Origin: Euglena gracilis
Lineage: Eukaryota; Euglenida; Euglenophyceae; Euglenales
DNA: 64,000 nucleotides
Assembly: GCA_039621445.1 (NCBI GenBank)
Contig: CP154956.1
Span: 97,778,406-97,842,405 of the forward strand
Direction of reading: 5' to 3'
Part shown: piece by piece, positions 34,380 to 46,431 of the stretch
Numbering within the stretch: position 1 is the first letter of the stretch
Layout: each line of letters opens with the position of its first letter
Translations under genes and position numbers: made by a program
Notes under the pieces: generated by a model
What the model was told of the DNA's origin: nothing
What the model saw: the letters and a program-made list of their open reading frames with translations, nothing else
The model's database searches: none

Positions 34380-36300
34380 ATGGGGAGAAGCCCTCCAGCA
34401 CCAAAGGCTCCAAAAAAGCTTAAGATGATGGCAGAAAATGTACCCCAAGCAACCTGTCAGCACCTCAAGGATGACATTCAACCGCCATTGGTAAATTCTC
34501 CCAAATTATCCACCCACCCAAATACCAGATCCAACCTGGATTCGAATCGGGCAAAAAAATTTTCTGGACTACTAAAAAACTGGTTCAGAAAAAAAAGAGT
34601 CTGGAATTACAAAATGTACAAAACCCAGCATTTAATCCCATGGTTTTTGATATCAAAACAAAAGAAGAAGGGGGGGAAATATAATGCAGAATGATCAGCG
34701 GCTGCAGGGAAATAAATCAACATTTCCAAGTAAAACCCTTCTGAATGGATCATAACCAGAACATTTTTCCAGTTTTGCAAAAAGGCCACTGGGCAGCCAA
34801 AGTAGATTTAAAGGATGCACATTTCCACATCCCAGTAAAAACAGCCCTCAGGCCCTATTTGAGACACCGGGTGGGGGAACAGACCTGGGAATTCCACGTT
34901 TTGTCCTAAACGTGATGCCCCAGGTTTTCATGGGGGTTATGAAAACATTCGAAAAACTTTGGAGAAAACGGGGCATCCAGGAGTTTATTTACCTGGACGA
35001 CATTTTACTGGTGGCTCCCACCCGAAAAATTTTGCAAAGTCATCTTAACACAGTGACAAAAGATTCATTGAATTCAAGGAACAAAATAAATGTCAAAAAA
35101 TAAACCCTTCAACCCACCCACACAAATTGTAATCCTCTGGGCTTTCAACTGAAATTTCAAGAAGTAAAATTGTAAGTACCCCCAAAAAGTCAAGAAAATA
35201 AAGAAGGAACTGGGAAAAATTGTGAAAAACAATTACATGTCAAAAAGTTAGCTAGCTGCCATTTTGGGACAAATGATGTGGAACCTGATGGCCCTGCCCC
35301 TTTTAAGGGCTTTCACAGATTCTCTGGCCAATTTTCCCGTTACAAATTATGAGCCTCCCGGGACTCAAAGCACCTCATTTATCAAGACATCAAAACCCAA
35401 TGACGGGAAATATAAATTCTGCTGGACAGCTGGGGACACAACCTTTCCCCTAGGTGCAACCAGAGAGGTGAACTCTGACAGAAGCAACCATGCGTGGAGG
35501 GGGCTAGATATCTACACTTTAAGTATTGTCCAGCTATTTTGGAGAGAAAGTTCCATTTTACATGTAAACGTCAAATAATTGCATGCAGCAATCAACACAG
35601 TGAAAATTTTAAGCAAACCAGGGGAAACCGTGCCCCGTCAGTGGAAAATAAGGCAATTTTCTATTACCTGAAAAAGAACCCTTCAACAAAGGAGGTATGG
35701 AGCGCAACATAAACTTTCAAGTAAATTGGGTTCATTCAGTCAAATGCCTAGCAGATCCCATAAGCAGATGGGAAATGGTCAGGGGGGATTACTCCCTAGA
35801 CCCACACCTTTTTCATTGGCTAAGGCAGTATTCCAAAAAATCATTCAGTTGGAAATAGATTTGTTTGGCTGCCAAGGAAACAAAAAACTGCCCAAATTTG
35901 TGGCCAGGTGGCCACATTGGGAGGCCACAGCAGTGGATGCATTGCAGTGTCCACTGGAAGACATGGAGAGACTCTATGCCAACCCCCTGGTGCAATAATT
36001 CAAAATTTTCCCCTAGACTGAAAACATTTCCCCACAACAAAGTTTGAACGTTAACCCCTTATTGGGATTCAGCCACCTGGTTGCCCGACTTTAATAATAA
36101 TAAAAGTGCCAGGGACCCCCTGCCTGAAATCACCCCATATAGGGGCATGTTCAAAAACTGCAGAGTGGAGAAAATGCCACCCCCCACATGGCACCTTCTT
36201 TTCATGATTTTGGTCAGGAAAATCATGGAGGGGAAACAAATACAAAATCAGTCCATTGACAATTTCCTGGGGAAAAACCCAGTCTAAAACGGTGTCAAAG
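34380..36300 (+). pseudogene. DIRS-like reverse transcriptase/RNase H relic, copy 1
   Basis: Fragments in several frames carry a DIRS-type RT: MPQVFMGVMKTFEKLWR then FIYLDDILLVAP (34912-35103), a region with TFPLGATREVN (35264-35578), and a C-terminal LEIDLFGCQGNKKLPKF...VDALQCPLE segment (35726-35998) like the Dam-like tail of DIRS pol proteins. Stops and frameshifts are frequent. The same sequence family recurs at 42.78-43.64 kb. No tyrosine recombinase or split repeats were recognised, so the DIRS assignment rests on RT signature residues. Confidence 0.65.
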
Positions 36301-36436
36301 TGCTTTCAGGCTGTTGTGAGTAATTTACAAAATTGGGGGACCTGTGTACCAGGCAGCCATTCTGCCATGGCACTGTGTACCAGATACAAGGGGCTACGGC
36401 CTACAACCTGGCTACGGCCGGGCCGTACACAGTGGC

Positions 36437-36773
36437 ATGATTAAAACCATAAGACAAAGAGAGAATCTCAGAGCTAGCGAAAGCTTAGCGAAAGTAACTG
36501 GTTCCTAATTCAAGGTTACAGGGTTTGGTGCTTTGCAATTCTGTTTTAGAATTCTGAGGGCGAAGTCCCATTTGAATAGAAGTTTTCTTTCTTTCTTTTA
36601 CAAAGCTCGAAAGAGCAAAAGTCACAATCATATAAGGGACTGCGGTCCCACCAATTCTACTGCTTGTGTGCTTTGCATTCAAAAGGGGAAAAGGGAAGCA
36701 AATTTTATTGTTACTCCCCCCACGGGCTTTTCAGGGGAAAACCTTAAGTAGAAAAGCCGGGGTGGGACGTACA
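36437..36773 (+). repeat. Element B 5' LTR (left edge uncertain)
   Basis: The right edge is well supported: it ends GGGACGTACA like the LTRs of A and D, and is followed by CT and a primer-binding site. It contains hairpins such as GGGAC-TGCG-GTCCC. The left edge is a guess at the first plausible TG after the DIRS-like relic. Confidence 0.55.
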
Positions 36774-36775
36774 CT

Positions 36776-36785
36776 TGGTAGCAGA
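36776..36785 (+). promoter_or_regulatory. Element B primer-binding site
   Basis: TGGTAGCAGA is complementary to a eukaryotic initiator tRNA-Met 3' end (TCTGCTACCA). It starts 2 bases after the LTR end, with the same 2-base spacing as in element E. Confidence 0.8.
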
Positions 36786-36995
36786 TTAGGTTTAACGGTC
36801 GTACGACCACACAAAAACTCAGAAAAGGCGCCTAAGCACGGGCGAGGTGTCTCAGGGGCACAAGTGGCTACGGCTGCATCACAAAGTCTCTGAGCCCCCA
36901 CCTTTGCTTATCTTTTTGGGGATTTTTACACAACTTTTTACAATTTTTACAATTTTCCCGATTTTCACAAAAATTTTCCCAACTTTTCATCAAAT

Positions 36996-39900
36996 ATGCA
37001 AAGCGCAAATACAAACAATGGAAACGCACCTATTAACTACGCTTTGTTAATAGGTTCGCTTCGAGGAATATACAATGCAGACGAAGTCGCTACGGCGACA
37101 GAAAATTTTTCTTCACAAGGGGCGGAGCCCCAAACCGCTTTTGCGGCAGAAAATTTTCCTTCACAAGGGGCGAATGCCCACGCCGCTTCTGCGGTGGAAA
37201 GTTTTTCTATACAAGGGGCGGATGCCCAAGCCGCTTCGGTGGCACCCCCCCCACAACTGGGTTTTCGAACCCGAACCGCATTGGCGGTGCCCCCCCCTAC
37301 AAGCCGCTTCGGCGGTACCCCCCCCCTCCAAGGGTCTTCGGACCCAAGCCGCTTCGGCGGTACCCGCCCCCTCCAAGGGTCTTCGGACCCAAGCCGCTTC
37401 GGCGGTACTCCCCCCCTCCAAGGGTCTACGGACCCAACCCGCATTTGCGGACCAAACTTTACAACAACCGCATTTGCGGTAAAACACCATCCTACAATGG
37501 GTCTACGGACCCCCTCCGCTTCTGCGGAGTATGACTCACAAGAGGGCAGTATGCCCGAACGGGGTTGGCAATTAGTGCCTTTTGGCACCCAATTGCCAAC
37601 AGAGCCCCCCTCTTACGAGTACGGGTTGGAAACACCTTGTTTTTTCCAACCCCCCCCCTGCCCTACCACCGGTAAGCCCCATTAGGGACTTGCCCCCCCC
37701 TCCACAATTGGGAGAAATCCCAGAACTACCTTGGTCCGCTGAAATGCGGTTGGTGGTCCCGGACACTGCCGGTGTCATTGTTCCCATGGACAATGACCCC
37801 GAGGAAGACCGGGATTCGTTCTCCAGTAACACCATTGAGCGCGTAGTCGCAAATTTACCGAAGAGCCACCCATTACAACAGCAATTTCGACACATCGAAG
37901 CATGTGTCCAAAATTGCGCTAAAACACTGAACCAAGTCCTACAATTTGATGAAGACAGTCACAAAGCCGTTTTCGGCAAACTGGACTTCTTTTGGCAATA
38001 CATCCAAGAATTTGGACAATTTTGCCAAAAGAATTTCAACTCCACTACAATGGACCTTCAGAACCTCCACCAAGGTTTTGACGCATTTTTGCGCGACACC
38101 TTGGTACAAAACTTCCAACAGGTACAAGAGACCTTCCAAACCGCGTAATCGCGGAATACTACAAAATTTTCACATTTACAACAAAATCTACAACAACTGT
38201 TCACACAAATGGAAAACTTTTCTTATACAATGCAAGAAATGCAGTCCCGCATACAACAACGGGATCAAGCGCCTACGGGTGCGGAACTTGGCTCATATGT
38301 CTCATATGAGCACTTCTCAACCTTGTCCAATGTTGTACAACAATCCCAAGAACGCATTTTGTGTTTGGGTGATGAAAATGCGAGTTTTCATCAAAATTTT
38401 GCACAAATACGCGAAAACTATGTACAAAGAGCTTTTGCTCAACAACTGGAAGAGCGGATTGCTCGTTTGGAACAAACTTCCTGCAAATGCGGTGAAGTTT
38501 CCAACAATTTGACCACCTTGGACACTCAAATGGCGGAAATCGCGTATCGGCAAGATTTCCTCCATGAAAAGTGGCAAAATGACATACAAAAACTCGAAAC
38601 TGCTTCCAATGCGCTACAATCCGCTACGGTGGAACTCCAATCCCGCGATGCGGTGATCCTTAGCCTACAAACCGCGAATGCGGAACTGCAAGACCGCGAA
38701 ACGGTCATAACTACCATACAAACCGCGAATGCGGACCTCCAAATTGCGTTTGCAGACCTGAAAACCGCTTTTGCGGATGTTTCGGGACTACAAACTGCAT
38801 TTGGGGACTTACAACGCCGCTTTGCGGAAACTTCCACAAAAAATCCCAGTATGGGAGCACTACGAACCACTATCACCGATTTGCACAATCAATTACAATC
38901 TGATGTGAACAAAATCGAATCTGCATTTGCGGATTTGCACAAACGGTGCAACGGTATTCAAACATCAATTCCGGATATCACCGGCATCGAAACCGCGCTT
39001 GCGGATTTGAATACCCAACACAAAACCTTACAATCCACCACTTCCTGCTTACAAAAACGCGTACAAGAACTTTCTACAAGGGTCTCCGGACTCCAACCAT
39101 CTTCGGATGGACAAACGGTTCGCGAAGTCGAACTACCCGTTGATTTTCGCACATTTTATGACCAAATGCTTGCGAAAAATCAAGAACACTTACAAGAATT
39201 TTGTGAAACCTTGATGAGGACCGAAAATTCGGTCACTCAACAAGTTCTCACACTAAAACAACAAGTTTCGGTGTTGGAGAACCGACTTTCTACAATGATG
39301 GTTGATAAAACCGCTGAAAATGCGGTAAGGGTACCCCAACCCACGTTGGGTACCACAACCCCACAAACCGAGAATCGGTTAAACGCACTTACAACCGCAA
39401 TGGAAACTTTGGTTAAGCGGGTCTAATTTTTGGACACCACTTTTCCAAAACTTTCCGCGGATTTTGAATCCATTGCTGACAAATTACCACTTTTGGATGA
39501 ACTACCCTCATACCGCAAACGTATTAAGTGTTTGCAGTGTGATGTTGAACGAATTTCGGACCTTTTCCAAGTGGTTGGTTCATTGGAACAAAGCATACAA
39601 GATTTTGCATTGAGTCTGGATGAGATTCATGCAAAACCCCGCAACCCCCCGCACATTGGCCATGAAAACACCGTTTTCGGTGGTCAAATTGCAGCTTCCA
39701 GCTCACAACGCGCTTTTCGCGCACCAACCGAAGCATCTTCGGATGCCCGACATCCAACTCGCGACTTTGTGCATCAAATTCGCGATGTGTTGGATGCCAA
39801 TACTTCCAAAAGCGCAGTATGCGCACCCATACAAGCATCTTCGGATGCGCATGCCCTACAAGCATCCACGGATGCACATGATCATGCACATGCCTACAAT

Positions 39901-41793
39901 CACGATTACAATCGCCCGTTTATACCACAAATCAAGATTCCCCCGCACAAGGATGAATCTTCGGATGAGGAACCGGTTTTTCCCGCAAAAACCGCCAATC
40001 CTCTTGTTTTACAACAAGAAATTCGCGAATCGGGACTGATTCGCGGTATGAGCCATACCCCTACCCCGGGTATTGGCCACGAATCGCGAATGCGAAACAC
40101 GGAATTTACCGCGGTTCCCCGATTCCCGGGTGAACAACGGGATTCCTACCCCCCTAGTATGTTACCACACCCCGAATCGCGGAATCGCGACCCCCTACAA
40201 TCCGAATCGCGGAATCGCGACACACATCCATACAATTCGCGGAACCGCGATGTACCTAACCCCCATGGTACCTATGGTACCATGAGTACCATCCTGGATG
40301 CGCATTCGCGCATGCCACCACAACAACCTTACTCCAACAATTACGATGGAAATCGTGGTCCACAACGCGATTTCAAAGGTACAATTACAATTGCCAACAA
40401 GATAAAGCCACAATGGGACGGAGATACCACAACCTGGAAACAATTTTGGCGCGATTGGACATACTACTGGGACTTGAAGGGTCCAACCCAAGACGGGAAC
40501 CCTGAGGTAATCAAGATGGAATTCATTGATTGCCTCCCCAAGGAAGAAAAAGAACGCGCCCGACAACTTGTGATCCGGAATCGGATAACTTTTGATGAAC
40601 TGGTTGACCAATATGCGTCAACGTGTTCAAGCCTAATTTCGCGAATTACGCTTGAGAAAAAATGGCGGCAATTCGCGCCCAGTGACAGAAAATGGAAGTC
40701 AATCGACCTTTGGTGTTCCAAATGGTTGGGATTGGCTTCTGAGGTTGATGAACTGGGAGAGAACCAAATGAAAGAACAATTCGATGCGGTTCTCGTCCAT
40801 TTCATTCCTACAATTATCAAAGACATTCACCGCGAGGAACTTGCGGACAACAAACTCACACTTGAACAACGGTGGAACTATGTTTCCAAACAAATGAAAC
40901 TCTCACAACTTTTGGGACAGATACAATCGGCTTATACCCACCACCCTACCGCTGGTCTGCCTAGCGGTACGGTAAGTGCCCTACAAAAGACTCCTTCTCC
41001 AAAATCCCCACGGGGATATGGAAAACACACAACCTCTCCAAAGGGTGATACAAAAACGCGCTATCCGCGCTCATCTGACCAATCTTCGGACAAAACTTGC
41101 TTTTTGTGCAACAAATCGGGGCATATGTCCCGAGACTGCCCCCATCCTGATACGCGAAAGCGGAATCAGAGCCCAAGGGGTTCACAATCCTCGCGGAGCT
41201 CACGCTCCTCTGGGTTTTCACACAAATCTGGACAATCACAATCCTCGGGTTATCGACAACGGTCCCGCTCACCTTTCCGCGACCGCAGACGTGATCGCGT
41301 ACCTCGTGGTCGATCACCCCGACCCCCTTACAAGCGTGATACAAATCGCGACTCTTCGCGATCACGTTCGCGAAGTGGATCATCTTCTTCGCGATCGTCC
41401 TCCGGGAAACCGGACTACAACAAGAACCGTGGTCGAACGGGATTCCGTTCACCAAGAACTCCAAGGGGTGAAAGCCCATCAAAGTCACAAAACCGACAAA
41501 AGTGTTCCCTTTGTGGATCACACAACCACCATTCGTCCAAATGTTACCGTTCTCGATCTCCCCGCCCGAACCAACGTCGTTACAATGATACAAAACACAA
41601 TAACAAACACAATAACAAAGTCGGGTTCAAAATCTCCTCTCTGGAGGAGGGAACCCCGGCTTCGGGCAGGGAGGGGGATGACAACTCCGAATCCTCGTTG
41701 GAGGATGACCGCAATGCGGTCCGCGCATTGCGCGCTATCTACTCACACAAGAAAACGATAAACAGCCGAAGTGCTGAATCGGACCTGGAGTAG
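36996..41793 (+). pseudogene. Element B gag polyprotein (coiled coil, capsid, two zinc knuckles, SR-rich tail)
   Basis: Gag packages the element RNA. An N-terminal frame (36996-37685) is Pro/Gly-rich with tandem repeats. After a frameshift, one frame runs 37582-41793 with in-frame TAA at 38146 and 39424. It holds a long Gln-rich coiled coil (38.2-39.4 kb), a Ty3-type capsid (KPQWDGDTTTWKQFWRDW, about 40.4-40.93 kb), a CCHC knuckle CFLCNKSGHMSRDC (41098-41139), an Arg/Ser-rich stretch, and a second knuckle-like motif CSLCGSHNHHSSKC (41503-41544). It ends at TAG 41791-41793, directly in frame with the protease ORF. Short perfect hairpins occur throughout. Confidence 0.8.
37319..37460 (+). repeat. 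About 45-bp tandem repeat in element B gag
   Basis: Three copies of a unit containing GGGTC-TTCG-GACCC and CCGC-TTCG-GCGG hairpins, encoding LQGSSDPSRFGGT. The third copy is diverged (TACG loop, CCGCATTTGCGG). Confidence 0.9.
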
Positions 41794-42720
41794 GGGAGCC
41801 CGAGGTCTGTGGGCACGGACCTCTGGGCTGATGAACAGCCGGAAGTAGGACTTGATCAACCTTACTTTCCCTGCCCATCTGCCTTTTTGGTCGGTACCCG
41901 GAAAATTTTCGGGTCCCCCACCCCCCACTCCAAATTTCTGCCTGGAATGCTGAGCAAAGTAGGAACGGGATCCTGGAACAGTTGGAGAGACAACAATTTT
42001 ACACCGGATCCTGGACTTTGCGTACCCCCCATGGAACTTTTGGTCCAAGCGGAAATCCGAACACAAAATTTTTCCACCAAATGCAAAATTTTGGTCGACA
42101 CAGGGTGTCGAATTCCCCTTCTCTTCCGAACGGGATTAATTCCCAACTCCCTCTTGGTGAAAGCCAAGTACCCCATCAAAATTATGACTGCTGACAACAG
42201 CCCCATGTGCGGTGGTGACTTGGGATGCTTTTTGGACATACTCCTCCCCATCATCCCCAAGCACCACTCACAACCCCCACATATACAAAATTTTCTGGGT
42301 ACCTGGAGTTACGAATCGGGTATTCGCGGTTCTGACGTAATTTTGGGTTTTCCGTTCTTGCGTAAGAACCGCCTTGTTGTGGATTGCCCCTCTCTCGGTT
42401 TGCGCACTACCTCACGCACACAACCCACACCACCGAATTACTCCCCCAAAACATCTTCCAAGATGTCCCCCCGCCTTGCCACAACGTTTTCTACAACCGA
42501 AAACACCGTTTCCTACCCTAGGGGTAAAGAGAAAGCTGCCCCCCTACCCACTACACTTTTACCGCACGTTTCCCATGCGGTAGGGAAAGCGAGTAGCTTA
42601 ACCCCCCACGTTTCACTGGGTTCCAAGGCGAAAGCCCAAAGGCCTGAAGAAATTTCGGTGTCGAGTAGCCGCCCAGCTGCACAACGTTTACGTTTTCCAC
42701 CAGGTGTGTCGATTTCCTGA
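41794..42720 (+). CDS. Element B retropepsin-type aspartic protease region
   Basis: The frame is open from the gag TAG codon to TGA at 42718-42720. The active site is ILVDTGCRIPLLF, with Asp-Thr-Gly at 42097-42105, and the later ILGFPFLRK matches the conserved C-terminal flap/dimer region. It would process gag and pol. Being in frame after a single UAG (followed by GGG), it could be made by stop-codon readthrough. The C-terminal 300 bases (with GAAAGCCCAAAGGCCTGAAG and GTCGAGTAG) are homologous to 21.87-22.17 kb of element A. No RT of the same element follows; a DIRS-like RT relic starts within 70 bases. Confidence 0.75.
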   Translation, partial: GSPRSVGTDLWADEQPEVGLDQPYFPCPSAFLVGTRKIFGSPTPHSKFLPGMLSKVGTGSWNSWRDNNFTPDPGLCVPPMELLVQAEIRTQNFSTKCKILVDTGCRIPLLFRTGLIPNSLLVKAKYPIKIMTADNSPMCGGDLGCFLDILLPIIPKHHSQPPHIQNFLGTWSYESGIRGSDVILGFPFLRKNRLVVDCPSLGLRTTSRTQPTPPNYSPKTSSKMSPRLATTFSTTENTVSYPRGKEKAAPLPTTLLPHVSHAVGKASSLTPHVSLGSKAKAQRPEEISVSSSRPAAQRLRFPPGVSIS

Positions 42721-42783
42721 AGCCACAACTGACCAAGTTGCTGACGCTCTGGCACAATTATTTCATTTTCTATCTAAGTCTAA

Positions 42784-43635
42784 ATGGTGGTCAAAAAATG
42801 CCCCCCCCCCCCCCCCGCAACATGTCAATTGATCAAAAATGGACTTCAGCACCCATGGGTAAATCCCCCAAAATTGTCCACCCACCCAAAACCCAGAGCC
42901 AACCTGGACCTGAACCAGACAGAAAAAATCCTGTTGAATTACGAAAAAACTGGGTCAATAAAACGAGTTTGGGATTCAGAAACCCAGCATTTAATCCCAT
43001 GGTTTCTAATTTCGAACCCAGAAGGGAGAAACAACCAATTGGAGAATGATCAGCGACTGCAGAGAACTAAATCAGCAGTTTCAAGTAAAACCTTTCAAGC
43101 TGGATCATATCCAGCACATTTTTCCAATTTTGGAAGAAGGCCACTGGGCAGCAAAAATAGACCTGAATGATGCCTATTTCCACATTCCATTAAGTCCAGG
43201 CCTAAGGCCATTTTTAAGGCATCAGGTTGGGGGGCAGACCTGGGAGTTTCAGACAGGCTGCTTTGGGCTAAATGTAATGCCCCAAATTTTTATGTCAGTA
43301 ATGAAAACATTCGAAAAGTTATGGAGAGAAAGGGGCATCCAGGTATTTATTTACCTGGACGACTTTTTACTGGTGGCACCCACCCAAAACATTTTGCAAA
43401 GTCACCTGAACAGAGTTCTCAAAGATTTGCTGAATGCAGGATTCAAAATCAATGTGAAAAAGTACACCCTGCAGCCCACCCATGTGGTAACCCATCTGGG
43501 TTTTCAACTAAACTTCCAGGAAGGAAAGGTACAGGTGCCTCCACAAAGTCAAAAACCATAGAAAAGGAGCTGGGGAAAATCGTGAAAAAAGATTACATGG
43601 CAAAAAGACAGTTGGCTGGCATTTTGGTCAAATAA
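42784..43635 (+). pseudogene. DIRS-like reverse transcriptase relic, copy 2
   Basis: One intact frame (43046-43561) carries ISDCRELNQQF, KIDLNDAYFHIPL, FGLNVMPQIFMSV and FIYLDDFLLVAP, which together resemble DIRS-type RT. The upstream part (TCCCCCAAAATTGTCCACCC) matches 34.49 kb, so this is a less decayed copy of the same family as copy 1. It ends abruptly at about 43.63 kb against a minus-strand chromodomain fragment. It begins just after the protease ORF of element B. Confidence 0.7.
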
Positions 43636-43639
43636 GATG

Positions 43640-44280
43640 CTATCTGAAGGCTTTTCCTTGTTTCGTCCCTGCGTCGCCCTTTTTCCCAAGGCCCCTCTCT
43701 TCACAATACTCCACAAACGGTTCATTCAACCTCCCTTCGGGAAGTATAAAGATTTTCATTGGCTCCCATGTGCTTGCCGAAACGGGGTATCCTTCCAATT
43801 GTGTCAAAAACCGCCATCCTTGGTAAAATTTGTGTTTCAAAAATTTTCTCACATTTAAATAATCATCTTCTCCGTTTTCCTTTTCCTCTTTGTCCACATT
43901 CATTTCCAATTCCTTTTCCTCTTCCAAAAGATCGGACATTTCATTCTCGTTAGGGGGGTCATCTCCCACCTCAATCAATTCCGACCATCTTTTCACATCA
44001 ATGAAACCTCCCAAATGCGGTGAAACGGCAATTTTTAATGCGTTGTGTCGTACCGAAATGATTTGACATGGACCGAACCATGGCGATTAAATCTTTTTCA
44101 ACTTTCGCTGGGGTCAACGACTCTTGTTAAACAAAACATATTCACCCTTTTGGTATGAACTTCGAATGCGAAAACGATTTGCCCTTTTGTTGGCAACCTC
44201 CCGGACATCATCCTGAAATTCCCTGAAAATTGATATAATTTGACCTTGATTCAGCAGGCACAATCTTGAATTGAAACTAT
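43640..44280 (-). pseudogene. Integrase C-terminus and chromodomain fragment (E-type chromovirus)
   Basis: On the minus strand, the region around 44.05-44.2 kb encodes a GPF-type integrase tail (QKGEYVLF, WFGPCQIISVRHNALKI). The frame 43640-44014 continues with acidic linker residues and a chromodomain-like segment (FYQGWRFLTQLEGYP, STWEPMK). It resembles element E at 46.5-47.6 kb but is diverged. Upstream parts are missing. Confidence 0.75.
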
Positions 44281-44891
44281 AGGTAAAGAAGAGGGAGCCT
44301 GCAGTGAAAACAACAGAACAGTTAGAGTGCGGTTTGCGCTATTTTAATGCTGAATTAGCGCATTGGTTCGCTATATACAACAGCAGGCTGTAATAGTGGC
44401 AACGGAAGGTGCAGCGGCCGGTCCGCCAACTGAGGGGGGGCGATTTATCTCTACCCCTTGGTTGTCAACGGTGATGGTGTTGTAGAAAACGGTATTGCCG
44501 TCATTGAAAATGGTATATAAAAAATGATGAGTAGTGGAAGTTATTGCAGGAAAGAAGTTTGTGGTGCGGTGTGCATTCTTGCGGCGTAAATACATTCAAC
44601 CACAATTAACACGCATGGTGTATCCTCTGGTGCATTAACAACCGTTATACAGAAACTCTACCTATGGGTCAGAGATTCGGGAAACGTTTGAGCAGGGGTA
44701 ACCCAAAATCCTTGAGCACTGACCAGAAATGTTACTGGGCAGGCGATGACTAGGGTCGCAACTCCTGTCACCTCCTTTCTAGTAACCCCTGTAGTCCGCG
44801 TCCATGATTTTAAGCAACCTTTACTCAAATTACGAACTGATGGCCATATCAGCCTTTGACTTTCTTGACGCAACACATATTTTGCGATCTC
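44281..44891. other. Unassigned sequence
   Basis: Open frames on the minus strand have no recognisable motif. It may be decayed retroelement sequence between the chromodomain fragment and the gag fragment to its right. Confidence 0.35.
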
Positions 44892-45272
44892 TCAAGCGGG
44901 GATGATGCTCATTTTTATTAGGGGTCTCATCCTCCTCCCTGCCAAGCCGGTCATTTTCCTCGATGGAGGTCTTTTCAAATTTGCAGACTTCTGCCTTTTG
45001 GCTGAGGAATCTTCTTTTGAACTGTCACTTATATCGCGGTGAGCATGGGTTGGGTTGGGAGAGGTCGCATAGCGACTATCAGAAGAATGGTGGCTATACG
45101 ATCCGCAACGCAAACATTTGGATCGCGAGTGCGAATATTAACTGGTATCAATCCTGTTTTGGTTTTTCTGCGATTGAGCAGATGAGATGATGAGGCTGAT
45201 CCTCTTCGGCTTGGAATGCTCGTTTGCGCGGCAAGATTTGTCCAACGGCGAGGTGTGTGACCGGTTTGGTTA
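44892..45272 (-). pseudogene. B-type gag fragment, downstream half, split by element E
   Basis: On the minus strand it begins at the insertion point with LCNQTGHTPRR, the rest of a zinc knuckle whose first residues lie across element E at 53529-53545. It continues to a second motif CGSYSHHSSDSRYA, matching CGSHNHHSSKC of element B, then a charged tail. The reading frame shifts in between. Confidence 0.75.
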
Positions 45273-45277
45273 CACAG
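45273..45277. repeat. Left target-site duplication of element E (CACAG)
   Basis: CACAG lies immediately outside the left LTR and is repeated immediately outside the right LTR at 53524-53528. Five bases is the usual length for Ty3/gypsy integration. Confidence 0.85.
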
Positions 45278-45687
45278 TGTAAAGCTTTCAGTTCTTCTTC
45301 TCCTTCTTCTTCGACTCAGCTTTTGCGTAGGATTTTTTTTTTGTACTCTCCTTTTTCCTCGAACTTTTCTCCTTCGTGGCGCTTTTACTTCCAAGCCACA
45401 AGCATGGGAAACATTGTGTTCAAAGCACCAAGGCCAGCCTGTGCAGACAGGTAAGATATGTACACCAAAAGTACCAGGTGTCATAGCAGGAGTGTGCTGG
45501 TAAGTTGGGACGGTTGGTGGGGGGGGGGGCGTTGGGAAAGACTCCTTTGTAGAAGGCCCCCCCCATGAAGCACACACGGGCCAATTGTGTATGGTCCTTG
45601 CAACTTTCTTCAACGAGCAAGGGGGGTCTCTTTCATCCACTGCCCAAGGGAGGTCAGGGGGGGAAGGTAGCCAAAGCCACCTTTTAA
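45278..45687 (-). repeat. Element E 3' LTR (left)
   Basis: It runs TGTAAAGC to CCTTTTAA on plus. The inner terminal CA is mutated to AA compared with the other LTR. It is closely similar to 53116-53523 by eye. Confidence 0.9.
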
Positions 45688-45700
45688 ATCCCCCCCTTGG
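45688..45700 (-). promoter_or_regulatory. Element E polypurine tract
   Basis: On the minus strand, AAGGGGGGGAT lies directly before the 3' LTR, as expected for plus-strand priming. Confidence 0.7.
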
Positions 45701-46431
45701 TTGAACAAAGCCCCACCAAGCACACAAAAAAGGGGGCTCAAAAGACTTGGCTGAAATTCTCAGGCGAACGTCTTTTTTTTTGGACTCGTGAACGTGGGCC
45801 GGAAAATCGGCATCAATTGTTCACCTTTTTTTTGGTCAGGGGGCAGTGGAAGAGAAATCAAAAACTTTTTACACCAGCCAGCCTGTCTGTGTCGTGTGTT
45901 TGGCTTCTGGGGGGTTTTCTTTCTCTTTTCCGTTTGCTCTCTCTCTCTGGCCTTTCTTTCTCTCACAAAAACTGGGAAAAGCCATAATCAAACATCATCA
46001 ATCTGAATCCAAAAGACATGAACTCCAAGTCCAACAAAGAACATCAAATCGAAGAACAACAAAGTCAGCGAACAACAAAACGATGATCGACAACTCTATC
46101 TTCAATAAAATGATGAACAACAACACCTTCTTGAAAATGATCATGATGAAGAATAACATGACGTTGTTGATGAAGTGACTTGTTGTTGGTGGTGGCTTGG
46201 TGCTGCGGCGAACCTGTTGGTAGAATCATGGCCTGGCCAAAATGGCATTCGATTTCAGGCTGATTCCACTGTTAGGTGCAAGACCTAAGTGCCTCTGGCC
46301 CTGTGGCTTCTGCACCCAGACATCCTACTCCTCAGCAGCTGGGCTGGCACTTAGAAAAGAGAGGGGTTATTCTGCTTTCTTGGCTGGTTGTGCATGCTGG
46401 GGTCAGTTTCTGATGCCCATGGCACGAAATT

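Noticed and set aside
38146-39426. Reassigned stop codons (alternative genetic code), suggested by in-frame TAA and TAG in several gag ORFs
   Set aside because: The same ORFs also have frameshifts, the P4-ATPase ends normally at TAG, and the element D pol ORFs are bounded by ordinary stops, so decay is the simpler reading.
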